Shown piece after piece: positions 54,319-63,374 of a stretch of DNA of 64,000 bases. Where the stretch lies: contig CAXXGT010000009.1 of NCBI GenBank assembly GCA_963664045.2, positions 799,394-863,393 of the forward strand, written 5' to 3'. The DNA comes from JAPPHA01 sp963664045. Lineage in GTDB: Bacteria; Pseudomonadota; Alphaproteobacteria; Rhodobacterales; Rhodobacteraceae. A model generated the notes under the pieces. That model was given only the letters and a program-made list of their open reading frames with translations. It searched no databases and was not told where the DNA came from. The first letter of the stretch is position 1; every line of letters begins with the position of its first letter. Both the position numbers and the translations under genes were made by a program.

Positions 54319-55284
54319 TCAACGCGTTCTTTGTCGATAGTGCAGACGCCGAACGGATCCGGTTTTCGACCGCATCAGGATCGTCTCCGTTTCGAGGAAA
54401 TCCCCGTCACGACGCGCACCTGCCAATATTGATCCGCTTGTAACACCAGTCGCCGAAAATATCACGTCTCCGGCGACCATGTCGTCAAGCGTGTAGACCC
54501 GGTCGAGATCCGTAATTCCGGCTCGCGCGGCGCGCAGTTTCTCGTCGTGATTTCGGAATATGAGCCGACCGTGGATCTGTCCCCCCATGCACCGGAGCGC
54601 GGCGGCGGCAAGCACTCCTTCAGGTGCACCGCCCTGTCCCATGTACATGTCGATTCCCGTCTTTTCAGCTTCGGCGGTGTGAATGACGCCGGCAACGTCG
54701 CCATCGGTGATCAGGCGTATCGCCGCGCCTGTCGAGCGAACGTCGCGAATCAGGTCGACGTGCCGTTCGCGCTCCAGTACGCACACCGTGATGTCCTCGG
54801 TTGAACATCCCTTGGCGGCGGCCAGCGTCCGAACCCGATCAGCAGGCGGCATGTCGAGGTTGACGATTGCGGGGGAAAAACCTGGCCCGATGGCGATCTT
54901 GTCCATGTAGACATCTGGTGCATGCAACATCGTGCCACGGGGACCCATCGCGATGACGGAAACGGCATTTGGCATGTCCTTTGCCGTCAGGGTTGTGCCC
55001 TCGAGCGGATCAAGAGCGATGTCGACTTTCGGCCCCCGCCCTGAACCGACGTGTTCTCCGATGTACAGCATGGGTGCATGGTCGCGTTCGCCTTCCCCGA
55101 TCACGACGACGCCGTCGATATCAAGCATGTTCAATTGAAGACGCATGGCGTCAACGGCGGCCCGGTCAGCGTCGTCTTCATCTCCTCTGCCGATCAGCTG
55201 TGCCGACGCGATGGCCGCCGCCTCGGAGACTCGTGCAAGGCCAAGCGACAGCATTCGATCGGCAAAGATCTCGCGAGATGTCAT
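54319..55284 (-). CDS. glpX: fructose-1,6-bisphosphatase class II
   Basis: A 321-residue GlpX-type phosphatase of gluconeogenesis. Metal and substrate motifs are visible: DGVVVIGEGERDHAPMLYIGE, ALDPLEGTTLTAKDMPNAVSVIAM, MDKIAIGPGF, and TDGDVAGVIHT followed by GGAPEGVLAAAALRCMGG. Length and ATG at 55284 fit the family. It sits upstream of recJ; hom, its usual alphaproteobacterial neighbour, is 2 kb upstream, separated here by three small genes. Confidence 0.95.
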   Translation of the reverse strand: MTSREIFADRMLSLGLARVSEAAAIASAQLIGRGDEDDADRAAVDAMRLQLNMLDIDGVVVIGEGERDHAPMLYIGEHVGSGRGPKVDIALDPLEGTTLTAKDMPNAVSVIAMGPRGTMLHAPDVYMDKIAIGPGFSPAIVNLDMPPADRVRTLAAAKGCSTEDITVCVLERERHVDLIRDVRSTGAAIRLITDGDVAGVIHTAEAEKTGIDMYMGQGGAPEGVLAAAALRCMGGQIHGRLIFRNHDEKLRAARAGITDLDRVYTLDDMVAGDVIFSATGVTSGSILAGARRDGDFLETETILMRSKTGSVRRLHYRQRTR

Positions 55285-55698
55285 ACTGATTTCCCGACCA
55301 CGGCCCGATCACGGCGGCGCCGGGGACCTGAACTGCGTCTTCGATGTCCGGAGTGTTCAGCCACGACCAATACTTCGCCCGCAAGGTCCAACTGTCAATG
55401 CCGAAGTGGATACCCCACATCTGATTCCTGGCGACGGGTTGGATCTATCGGCCTCATTTGCCAGGAGGGTGGCCACGCTTGAGACCGAGATGATGATATC
55501 AACATGCATGTGTTCGGTACGGGAGTGAGCCGACCGCACGACCGTGGCGCTAACGTCGACGGTGAGAATTGGTCCGGGCTTTCGCCAGGCGATCCAGATC
55601 CCCTCACGTCCCATTCGGGGTCCCCGGGCCATTTCCTTGGATGGGCGCCCGGATTGCGTTTCTCCTGGCGGCGAGGTCTCAGGTCGAGATGCGCGCAA
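55285..55698. other. 414-bp gene-free stretch between glpX and the DUF1697 gene
   Basis: I see no gene with homology. One minus-strand frame (DSWTLRAKYWSWLNTPDIEDAVQVPG, about 55330-55410) looks protein-like but is too short to assign; it may be a fragment of a lost gene. Confidence 0.35.
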
Positions 55699-56235
55699 TC
55701 AGAGCTTGGCAATAATCTTTTCGAGGGTGTTCCAGTTGCGCGCCGTGACGGCGCCGCCGAACCGTTTTTCCAGGTGCGCATACGAGAGGGTCATCGCCTT
55801 GACCCCATCGGGAGTCCAGACATATGCCTCGGTTCCTTCGATTGCGATGACCTCTGGACTGTGGTCTTCCTTCTGCAACGTGCTGACTACCCCGGGGTCA
55901 GGCGTCTTCGAGAGGAAGTTTACGAGGTAACGTGAAGGATCGGAGACGAATTTCCGCAACGGGTGACGTTCTAGCGCCCTCCGAACCTGGCTTGCAGTTC
56001 GGACGACGCAAGGAACATCGACGTCGAACTCGTCGCTGAGCAGTCGCTGCATGGCGCCGGCGATTTCGTCGGGATGGTCCGATTCGGCGGAAAAGATCAC
56101 GTTCCCGCTTTGCAGGACCGTCGCTACGTCGGAATAGCCTTCGTTGGTCAGCTTCAATCTCAACTCCGCCATCGGTACCCTGTTGCGGGTCCCTACGTTG
56201 ATGCCACGCGGCATGACGAGATAACGTTCGGTCAT
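55699..56235 (-). CDS. DUF1697 family protein
   Basis: A 178-residue protein with the DUF1697 pattern: LVMPRGINVGTRNRVPMAELRLKLTNEGYSDVATVLQSGNVIFSAES at the start and AMTLSYAHLEKRFGGAVTARNWNTLEKI at the end. The family usually starts xxLLRGINVGG; here Pro replaces Leu. Function is unknown. The start overlaps the end of the upstream DUF3224 remnant by four bases. Confidence 0.88.
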   Translation of the reverse strand: MTERYLVMPRGINVGTRNRVPMAELRLKLTNEGYSDVATVLQSGNVIFSAESDHPDEIAGAMQRLLSDEFDVDVPCVVRTASQVRRALERHPLRKFVSDPSRYLVNFLSKTPDPGVVSTLQKEDHSPEVIAIEGTEAYVWTPDGVKAMTLSYAHLEKRFGGAVTARNWNTLEKIIAKL

Positions 56236-56492
56236 TGAAACTCGTCCTCAAGGACGCAGGAGTGCACTTCCTCGTCGTTGGCGATTTTGAACGCGCCGGA
56301 AATCCCGGTTAGCTCACCTGTACCCGAGCCCGGAGCGACCTTCACCGTCACTGCGGCTTCTCGCCTTTCCACCAAGCCGTGGTGCTGACCGACGGGCAAT
56401 TTCGATTTTCCGACGACCTTGCCGGTAGAATGCTCAGGTGCACCGGGTTCGGCAGGATTCCGCCGCAAATTGTGAATCACCTTGAAATCCAT
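56232..56492 (-). pseudogene. DUF3224 family protein, C-terminal remnant
   Basis: About 50 residues match the end of DUF3224 proteins: QHHGLVERREAAVTVKVAPGSGTGELTGISGAFKI. The family is about 130 residues, and the first half is absent or out of frame (the preceding ISHxxEHSTGKVVGKSKLP-like part is weak). The stop overlaps the DUF1697 start, so the two may once have been coupled. Function unknown. Confidence 0.45.
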
Positions 56493-56688
56493 CTGGTTTC
56501 ACCCGTTTCCTGGTTTTTCCCGGTGACCCGTACACGGTGTTTGTGCTTGGTCCAAGTCTGAGCCGTCATTCGTGGATTACCAGGACGGAGACATGTCCAT
56601 CGTCAAGCGTATGGGTAAGGTGGCGATGCCGAAAATGCAGCGCGTCTTTGAGTATGGTCGCGCGAAATCCGGATCAGTGATCCGAAGT

Positions 56689-57000
56689 TCAGTCGTCTTC
56701 GCGGAGTTTTCTTTCGAGCGTTTTCTTTTTCCAGAAGTGCTGGTTCAACAACATCAAGGGCTCGGTGTTGAGGGCAACCGCAAGCGCGTCCAGTGTCTTT
56801 ACCGATGGATTGGCCCTGCCGTTTTCGATCTCGGAAATGAATCCCGTATTGATTTGCGAAAGGTAGGCCAACTCGGCCTGTGTCATCTTGAGTCGTTTGC
56901 GCCGGCGCCGCACGTTTTCTCCGACGATCCGGTTCATCGTTGCACCACGGTCTTGCGCAAAAACGGCTGATGGATTCGGGTTTTCATTGTGCTCTGACAT
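56689..57000 (-). CDS. XRE-family helix-turn-helix transcriptional regulator
   Basis: A 103-residue DNA-binding protein. VGENVRRRRKRLKMTQAELAYLSQINTGFISEIENGRANPSVKTLDALAVALN is a canonical five-helix Cro/XRE domain, followed by a short basic tail. An N-terminal extension of about 30 residues precedes it. ATG 57000 and ATG 57003 are both possible. It is single-gene and target genes are unknown. Similar small regulators can govern adjacent toxins, but no toxin gene is seen here. Confidence 0.88.
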   Translation of the reverse strand: MSEHNENPNPSAVFAQDRGATMNRIVGENVRRRRKRLKMTQAELAYLSQINTGFISEIENGRANPSVKTLDALAVALNTEPLMLLNQHFWKKKTLERKLREDD

Positions 57001-57248
57001 CATCGTATACGCTATTTTGCCTGAATGGGATCGGTTCACGGAAAGGCGGACACCGGGGATGAACCAGATTACAAGAGGTGTAATAACGACATGGTCCGAG
57101 TTTGCAATGCGTTGTCATCGAAAGGCTCGGAGCCTTGCCCCCAGGCTGCGGAGGCAGCCTGCCCGGATACCGCCTTGAACAGGCCGTCAGATCCGCGCGC
57201 GAAATCGACTGACTGCCATCCAACAGGAAAAAAGATGGCTGAGCGCGA

Positions 57249-58535
57249 TCAACCGGACTCGATTCGCAATGCTACGGGAGGGTCGGTGCAAACCCCCGTA
57301 TCCGAAATAGCAATCAAGGCCTGGTCGATCGCCGTGCACGCCACTGGATGGGTAACGATCAGGACCGGTGCACTCAGGTTCCGGTGGCTCTTCTGACGCA
57401 TGCGGTCGATCGATACGCCGGAGTCTGCGAGCGCCGAGGCGACCTTCGCCAAGACGCCCGGCTGGTCGACAAGGGCGAGCCTCAGGTAAAATGCGGATAC
57501 TCCCGTGTCAGCGGAAATCGCCGGAGTCGAGAGCGAGGCGCACGGCTGGCCAAGTGCTGTCCCCGACCCGCCGCGGGCAATGTCGATGATGTCTCCGACG
57601 ACCGCCGATGCTGTGGGGCCTTCCCCGGCGCCGGCGCCGCGAAGAACAATCTGGCCGACCGGCTCTCCAGTGACGACAACCATGTTGTCTGCGCCTTCGA
57701 GTTGGCCGAGAGGGGAGGATGCCGGAACGAGACAGGGCTGCATCGACTGTTGCAGGCCATCGTCGTTCATTTGCGCCAGGCCCAGCAGTTTGACCCTGTA
57801 TCCGAGTTCGGCAGCGTACTCGATATCGGCGATCGAAACCCGTTGAATCCCTTCCAGCGTCATGCTGTCAAAATCGATGCGGGTTCCGAACGCAATTGCC
57901 GACAGAATCGAAAGTTTGTGACCGGCATCGATCCCGCCGACGTCAAGATTTGGATCAGCTTCGAGATACCCGAGGCTTTCTGCTTCTGCGAAGACTTCGT
58001 CATACGCAAGTCCTGCTGATTCCATCCGGGTCAGGATGTAGTTGCAGGTGCCGTTCATGACGCCTGCGATCCTGGTGAACCTGTTTCCTGCCAGGGCTTC
58101 GGTCAGAACCTTGATGATCGGGATTCCACCTGCGACCGCCGCCTCGAAACGGAGGCAGACGCCATGCGACTCGGCCAGTTCAGCCAGAAAATGGCCATGG
58201 TGTGCGAGGAGCGCCTTGTTGGCAGTGACTACGTGACGCCCGGCGCCAAGTGCAGCCTGAATCGATGCCTTGGCCGGGCCGTTTTCGCCTCCGATCAGCT
58301 CCACGAAGATGTCGATGTCGTCCCTGCTTGCAAGGCTGACCGGATCGTCTTCCCATTCGGTTGAACCGAGATCGATACCCCTGTCCTTGTGACGGGATCG
58401 TGCGGAGACCGCGGCAACCTGGATCTCCTTTCCGCATCTCTCTTTGAGCAGGGATCGATGCTCGGACAAATTGCGAAGGACCCCGGTACCAACCGTACCA
58501 AGTCCCGCGAGGCCAATTCGGAGCGAGTCTTCCAT
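57249..58535 (-). CDS. hom: homoserine dehydrogenase
   Basis: A 428-residue NAD(P)-dependent enzyme reducing aspartate semialdehyde to homoserine, for threonine and methionine synthesis. It shows the nucleotide-binding start LRIGLAGLGTVGTGVLR, HVVTANKALLAHHG, the catalytic region GIPIIKVLTEALAGNRFTRIAGVMNGTCNYILT, and the C-terminal ACT domain (YLRLALVDQPGVLAKVASALADSGVSIDRM) that usually mediates threonine feedback. I use ATG 58535; the open frame upstream is non-homologous. Confidence 0.95.
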   Translation of the reverse strand: MEDSLRIGLAGLGTVGTGVLRNLSEHRSLLKERCGKEIQVAAVSARSRHKDRGIDLGSTEWEDDPVSLASRDDIDIFVELIGGENGPAKASIQAALGAGRHVVTANKALLAHHGHFLAELAESHGVCLRFEAAVAGGIPIIKVLTEALAGNRFTRIAGVMNGTCNYILTRMESAGLAYDEVFAEAESLGYLEADPNLDVGGIDAGHKLSILSAIAFGTRIDFDSMTLEGIQRVSIADIEYAAELGYRVKLLGLAQMNDDGLQQSMQPCLVPASSPLGQLEGADNMVVVTGEPVGQIVLRGAGAGEGPTASAVVGDIIDIARGGSGTALGQPCASLSTPAISADTGVSAFYLRLALVDQPGVLAKVASALADSGVSIDRMRQKSHRNLSAPVLIVTHPVACTAIDQALIAISDTGVCTDPPVALRIESG

Positions 58536-58694
58536 CTGCCTGCCGTTCCTTGAATCAGACCGCGACACAGTTATCGGATGGATAGCGCCGCGGCAATGAT
58601 CAGGATTTTTTGCGCGCATCCGGGGAGCGTCCCCCGATCGCCAGGTGCATCGGCCATACCGTCTTGCGCGACAAACGGTCGATGGAAGGAGCCG

Positions 58695-58874
58695 TCATTC
58701 AACGTCTCTTTCAACCGATTCGGCAGTCTCGATCAGGATGCGCGTCTCGACGAGGGTGGGACGGGTTTGTTCCCATGCCGGTTCGGAAAATTCCTCGTCG
58801 ATGTCCTCGGGCCGGGGAGCATCTTCGGGGATCGAACAGGATACCGCCAGGAGACCCGCAACCAGTGAAATCAT
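58695..58874 (-). CDS. possible small lipoprotein (59 aa)
   Basis: From ATG 58874 the frame gives MISLVAGLLAVSCSIPEDAPRPEDIDEEF and then an acidic tail. A hydrophobic start with AVSC resembles a lipobox, and small acidic lipoproteins are common. No ribosome site is evident and I know no family, so it may be spurious. Confidence 0.3.
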   Translation of the reverse strand: MISLVAGLLAVSCSIPEDAPRPEDIDEEFSEPAWEQTRPTLVETRILIETAESVERDVE

Positions 58875-59163
58875 TCTGATCAATGTACGCAAGCTCGGAA
58901 ATGCTCTCTGCAGTTCGCGGGAGATTAGCCTGCGTGATATCACGCTGCAAGAGACCACGATCTGACGCCTCCGGAACTGGGCTCGGGGATCATTCGGGCA
59001 AGGCAAGGTCTCCACCTGCAGGCAAAGGCAGCCCCTGCCTTTCGCATGCGGTTCGATGCAGCAAAATTTCACTGTCGGATTGATCGGGCCGAAAGGCGGG
59101 AAAATGTCCGGCTTTGTCGGGAAAGCACGTTCGCGAAATGGAACCCGGCCAATTGCGCGTATC

Positions 59164-60465
59164 TCAGGCAGCTGCGTAGATCGGAAACCTTCGGCACAGT
59201 TCGCCAACGCGCCCGGCCACCGAGTTTTCGACATCAGAATCCCCCCTGCCGTCCGAACGAGCAAGCGAGTCGACGACCTCGACGATCAAGTCGGCAATCA
59301 GCCGGAACTCTTCCTTGCCAAACCCGCGCGTTGTACCGGCAGGGGTCCCGAGACGTATGCCGGAGGTGACAGTGGGCCTCTCGGGGTCAAAGGGAATGGC
59401 GTTCTTGTTGCACGTGATTCGAGCACGACCGAGAGCACTTTCGACGATGTTTCCCGTTACGCCCTTCGGGCGAAGATCGACGAGCAGGAGATGCGTGTCG
59501 GTCCCGCCCGTGACGATGTGGAGTCCTCCGGCCATCAACTGGTCCGCCATTGCCCGGGCGTTTTCGACAACACGAGCCTGGTAGTCCTTGTATTCAGGCC
59601 GCAGCGCCTCTCCGAATGCCACGGCCTTTGCAGCGATCACGTGCATGAGGGGCCCGCCCTGAATGCCGGGGAAGATCGCCGAGTTGACCTTTTTTGCGAT
59701 GGCTTCGTCATCGGTCAGGATCATTCCTCCACGCGGTCCCCGCAGGGTCTTGTGGGTCGTTGTTGTTGCGACGTCCGCATGCGGAAAGGGCGATGGATGT
59801 ACTCCGGCGGCAACAAGCCCTGAAAAATGGGCCATGTCCACCATGAACCAGGCGTCGACGTCGTCGGCAATCTTGCGGAATTGGGCAAAATCGATGATTC
59901 TCGGGATGGCTGAGCCACCGGCGATGATGAGTTTCGGCCTGTGCGCCAGAGCGAGCTCGGCAACCTTGTCGTAATCAATCGACATGTCCTGGCGACGGAC
60001 ACCGTATTGAATGGCATTGAACCACTTTCCAGACTGGTTCGGTCGAGCGCCGTGGGTCAGGTGCCCGCCGGCTGACAACGACATGCCAAGAAAGGTATCA
60101 CCGGGGCTGAGCAGTGCCTGCATGACACCCTGGTTCGCCTGCGATCCCGAATTCGGCTGAACATTGGCAAACCCGCATCCAAACAGCTGCCGCGCCCGAT
60201 CGATGGCCAGGGTCTCTGCAACGTCCACATGCTGGCAGCCGCCGTAGTACCGGCGGCCCGGGTAGCCCTCCGCATACTTGTTCGTCATCACGGAGCCCTG
60301 AGCCTGCAGGACCGCCCTGGAGACGATGTTTTCTGATGCAATCAACTCGATTTCGTCGCGTTGGCGCCCGAGTTCGTTCTCGATTGCCCGGGAGATCTCC
60401 GGGTCCCGGTCCGTAAGGCTCTCCTGGAAGAACTCCGATTTCAACGCGGAAGAGGTCATGAGCAT
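59164..60465 (-). CDS. glyA: serine hydroxymethyltransferase
   Basis: A 433-residue PLP enzyme that converts serine and tetrahydrofolate to glycine and methylene-THF. IELIASENIVSRAVLQAQGSVMTNKYAEGYPGRRYYGGCQHVD and the PLP-lysine motif DVATTTTHKTLRGPRGG (Lys239) are intact. ATG 60465 or 60459 (MLMTSS) are both possible. It is divergent from nadK. Confidence 0.96.
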   Translation of the reverse strand: MLMTSSALKSEFFQESLTDRDPEISRAIENELGRQRDEIELIASENIVSRAVLQAQGSVMTNKYAEGYPGRRYYGGCQHVDVAETLAIDRARQLFGCGFANVQPNSGSQANQGVMQALLSPGDTFLGMSLSAGGHLTHGARPNQSGKWFNAIQYGVRRQDMSIDYDKVAELALAHRPKLIIAGGSAIPRIIDFAQFRKIADDVDAWFMVDMAHFSGLVAAGVHPSPFPHADVATTTTHKTLRGPRGGMILTDDEAIAKKVNSAIFPGIQGGPLMHVIAAKAVAFGEALRPEYKDYQARVVENARAMADQLMAGGLHIVTGGTDTHLLLVDLRPKGVTGNIVESALGRARITCNKNAIPFDPERPTVTSGIRLGTPAGTTRGFGKEEFRLIADLIVEVVDSLARSDGRGDSDVENSVAGRVGELCRRFPIYAAA

Positions 60466-60714
60466 TTCCTCGCGATGGGATCAAATTCGGTGTCGCAACA
60501 AGCGAATCGAGCGGACATTGTCGGATCACGCGGTTCAGGGCAAATGAAAACGAAACGGTCAGTCCGGGAAAGATCCGTCACCGTCACTTGCGGCAAGATG
60601 CGGGATTGGGTCATTTGGGCCTGCCAGACAGGACAGAAATGCGTTCGTGACTTGATGGCCAGCGATTCCGTTGCCACAAGGCGGCGAACCTGGCGATGAA
60701 AAACGGGGATCGAC

Positions 60715-61479
60715 ATGGCAGTCCGAAAGATCAGTTTCCGAGCCAGCCAAACGCCCGAAGCGCAGGCATCCCTGCGTCAACTCGAACATCTGTATGGAAA
60801 CGAACCCGCCGAACAGGCCGAAGTCATGGTGGCGCTTGGTGGCGACGGTTTCATGCTCGAGACGCTTCAAGAGGCCCGGAAACTTCGGGTTCCGGTCTAC
60901 GGAATGCATCGCGGAACCGTCGGGTTCCTGATGAACGAGTTCTGTGAGAAAGCCCTCGACGACCGGTTGTCCCTGGCCGAAGAAGCCGTGATCCATCCGC
61001 TGCGAATGATCGCGCATACGAAGTCAGGCGAGATCATCGAGGCCCTCGCAATCAACGAGGTCTCGTTGCTTCGACAGGGTCCGCAGGCGGCCAGGCTGAG
61101 GATCACCATTGACGGCAAGGTGCGGATGCCCGAGTTGGTCTGCGATGGAGCACTGGTGTCGACACCCGCGGGTTCGACGGCCTACAACCATTCGGTTCAT
61201 GGGCCCATCTTGCCGATTGGCGCCAACATACTTGCCCTGACCGCAATTTCTGCCTTTCGGCCAAGGAGATGGCGCGGTGCCCTGGTTCCGATGGCATCAA
61301 GCGTACGAATCGATTCCCTGGACTCAAACAAGCGACCCATCTCGGCCGTAGCCGACAGCAAAGAGGCCCGGGACGTCGATCATGTCGAAGTCGGCATCGC
61401 CTTCGACATCAGTCACCGGATCCTGTTCGATCCCGGCCACGGCCTCGAGGAGCGTCTGATCCGCGAACAGTTCGTGTGA
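60715..61479 (+). CDS. nadK: NAD kinase
   Basis: The 254-residue protein phosphorylates NAD to NADP. The catalytic GGDGF motif (Asp44) lies in VMVALGGDGFMLETL; MHRGTVGFLMNEF, AINEVSLLRQ and DGALVSTPAGSTAYNHSVHGPILPIGANILALTAISAFRPRRWRG complete the family pattern. The length is that of short alphaproteobacterial enzymes. ATG 60715 lacks a strong ribosome site, but homology starts there. Confidence 0.94.
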   Translation: MAVRKISFRASQTPEAQASLRQLEHLYGNEPAEQAEVMVALGGDGFMLETLQEARKLRVPVYGMHRGTVGFLMNEFCEKALDDRLSLAEEAVIHPLRMIAHTKSGEIIEALAINEVSLLRQGPQAARLRITIDGKVRMPELVCDGALVSTPAGSTAYNHSVHGPILPIGANILALTAISAFRPRRWRGALVPMASSVRIDSLDSNKRPISAVADSKEARDVDHVEVGIAFDISHRILFDPGHGLEERLIREQFV

Positions 61480-61563
61480 TTGCGCGGTCACCGGCGTCGC
61501 CGTTATGGCCGTGCGGGCGATGGAGCGGCATGTTCTCGAATCCGTGAACGAACCTCGGCGCCT

Positions 61564-61854
61564 TCAGTAGCCATCACCTGCGACCGGTGCTCCCAGGAAC
61601 CGTAACAGGTTGACGTCATCCGGCGAAATCAGGCCGGATGCAATCAAGGCACAGGCGGGCACCCAGACGATCAGGGTGTACAGGGTGACGAGTTTGGCCT
61701 TTTTCTTCAACATCGGATCGACCGGAGCCGATTCCGGAGTCCCGGCGACAACCTGTCCGTCCTCTTCCTGGGTACGGATACGCTGGGGAAGAACGATGAA
61801 CAGGATCACGAACCAGATCACGCAGAACAGAACGAGAGCGCCGGCGATACTCAT
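61564..61854 (-). CDS. DUF1467 family membrane protein
   Basis: A 96-residue protein with two membrane helices: ALVLFCVIWFVILFIVLPQRIRTQEE, a short loop (GTPESAPVDPMLKKKAKLV), then LYTLIVWVPACALIASGL. The FVxLPxxxRTQ motif after the first helix is the DUF1467 hallmark. Function unknown. It lies next to mce, as often in alphaproteobacteria, and probably shares its transcript. Confidence 0.88.
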   Translation of the reverse strand: MSIAGALVLFCVIWFVILFIVLPQRIRTQEEDGQVVAGTPESAPVDPMLKKKAKLVTLYTLIVWVPACALIASGLISPDDVNLLRFLGAPVAGDGY

Positions 61855-61974
61855 GGCGGGATCCCGTCGGGCGCCGGGGGTAACCGGCGCCGCCGAACCG
61901 GGTGATATGGTGGCACAGCCCGTTTCCTTGAATCAGGACGGGTTGAACATCCGGTCAGTAACGTATGGTGCCAG

Positions 61975-62400
61975 TTAGCCATGTGAATTCGAACTCGGCA
62001 TTTCCTCCAATTCGATCAGTGTGCCGTTGAAGTCTGCCGGGTGAAGGAAAAGGACCGGCAGTCCGTGAGCGCCGATCCTGGGTTCCCGGGGCCCGAGTAT
62101 TCGTGCGCCTTCGGCAACGAGCCTGTCACTGACGGCACGAATGTCCCCGACTTCAAAACAGAGATGATGAATTCCGCCCTTCGGATTGCGTTCAAGGAAC
62201 TTCGATATCGGGGATTCCTCGCCCAGTGGATGGAGCAGTTCGATCTTCGTGTTTGCCAGGTCGACGAAGACGACGGTTACGCCATGGTCCGGCTCCATGA
62301 TCGGCGGTCCGACTTGCGCACCAAGGATATCACGGTAACGCGACATTGCCTCGTCGAGGTCGGGAACCGCGATGGCAACATGGTTGAGCCGTCCAATCAT
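61975..62400 (-). CDS. mce: methylmalonyl-CoA epimerase
   Basis: A 141-residue VOC-fold protein. IGRLNHVAIAVPDLDEAMSRYRDILGAQVG starts the first half; TKIELLHPLGEESPISKFLERNPKGGIHHLCFEVGDIRA includes metal-binding Glu and His, and GTLIELEE the final Glu. It interconverts (R)- and (S)-methylmalonyl-CoA in propionyl-CoA metabolism. ATG 62400 is preferred over GTG 62409. Confidence 0.92.
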   Translation of the reverse strand: MIGRLNHVAIAVPDLDEAMSRYRDILGAQVGPPIMEPDHGVTVVFVDLANTKIELLHPLGEESPISKFLERNPKGGIHHLCFEVGDIRAVSDRLVAEGARILGPREPRIGAHGLPVLFLHPADFNGTLIELEEMPSSNSHG

Positions 62401-62876
62401 TCGAGGCACTCGCGTGAAACCGTCGGGCAGGAAACGGGGCTATCGAATGCTACGACTGATCGCCCTTGATCATCAAGTAGGGAAATTCCGGCATTTGGGC
62501 CGGGCGCCGGGAAACGCCGGGTTTCCCGTTGGCAGGCCGATTCGCGCATTGAATCGCGACGCGGCCGGAGAGGAGATAGGACGATTCCGCTGATGAATGC
62601 CGGAAGACCCGCATCGACCGGTATTGTCCATCCGCCCTGGCGTTGCCGGCTGGTCCCTGGTTTCCGGGCGGGCCCGGACTCGATTGCGGTCGATTTCAGG
62701 TCATCCCGGAAACCACCCGTCGATGCCACCGTCGAAATCAGTGTCGGTAGCAGTTGACATCTGCCGGGTCTAAAGGTGACACTCTCATCAAGCGCCATAT
62801 CAGCGTACATGGATTCGTTAGGGCATTTCGGAATTGAGTTTCCGTTGCCCCGTGCCCGGGGAGGACAACCACGATC
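62401..62876. promoter_or_regulatory. 476-bp divergent region between mce and the molybdenum hydroxylase operon
   Basis: No gene is seen. An 8-bp inverted repeat (62508-62515 with 62521-62528, loop GCCGG) lies in the middle without a T-run. Promoters for both directions should lie here. Confidence 0.4.
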
Positions 62877-63341
62877 ATGAATATCTCCATGAATGTAAAC
62901 GGCCGCGAAATGCACGGGAATGTGGAGGGAAGGACGCTTCTCGTTCAGTTCCTGCGGGATCATCTTGGACTTACCGGCACGCACGTCGGCTGCGACACGT
63001 CGCAATGCGGCGCATGTGTCGTTCACGTTGACGGGAAAGCGGTAAAGTCCTGCGCCATGCTGGCGGCGGAGGCAAGCGATTGCTCCGTCACGACGATTGA
63101 AGGCATGGTGAATGAAGATGGTACGCTCGGTCCCATCCAGCATGCATTTCAGGAACATCACGGTTTGCAGTGCGGCTTCTGCACACCGGGAATGGTCATG
63201 ACAGCAGCAGAACTGCTTGAGCGGAACAGTGACCCGAGCGAGGATGAAATCAGACGATACCTCGAGGGAAACATGTGCCGTTGCACGGGTTACCACAACA
63301 TCGTGAAGTCAATCCAGGCAGCGGCTGCGGCGATGAACTGA
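62877..63341 (+). CDS. (2Fe-2S)-binding small subunit of a CO-dehydrogenase-type molybdenum hydroxylase
   Basis: The 154-residue protein carries two [2Fe-2S] clusters. The plant-type cluster has Cys39, Cys44, Cys47 and Cys59 (GCDTSQCGACVVHVDGKAVKSC). The second, helical cluster has Cys99, Cys102, Cys134 and Cys136 (LQCGFCTPGM ... NMCRCTGYHNI). It passes electrons between the molybdenum and flavin subunits. The large-subunit gene follows 33 bases downstream after AGGAGG. CO is only one of several substrates used by such enzymes. Confidence 0.93.
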   Translation: MNISMNVNGREMHGNVEGRTLLVQFLRDHLGLTGTHVGCDTSQCGACVVHVDGKAVKSCAMLAAEASDCSVTTIEGMVNEDGTLGPIQHAFQEHHGLQCGFCTPGMVMTAAELLERNSDPSEDEIRRYLEGNMCRCTGYHNIVKSIQAAAAAMN

Positions 63342-63374
63342 GCCCGCACGTTACGGGCACCAGGAGGACAGGAC

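Noticed and set aside
59056..59823. 255-codon plus-strand frame opposite glyA
   Set aside because: Antisense to a fully conserved glyA; shadow.
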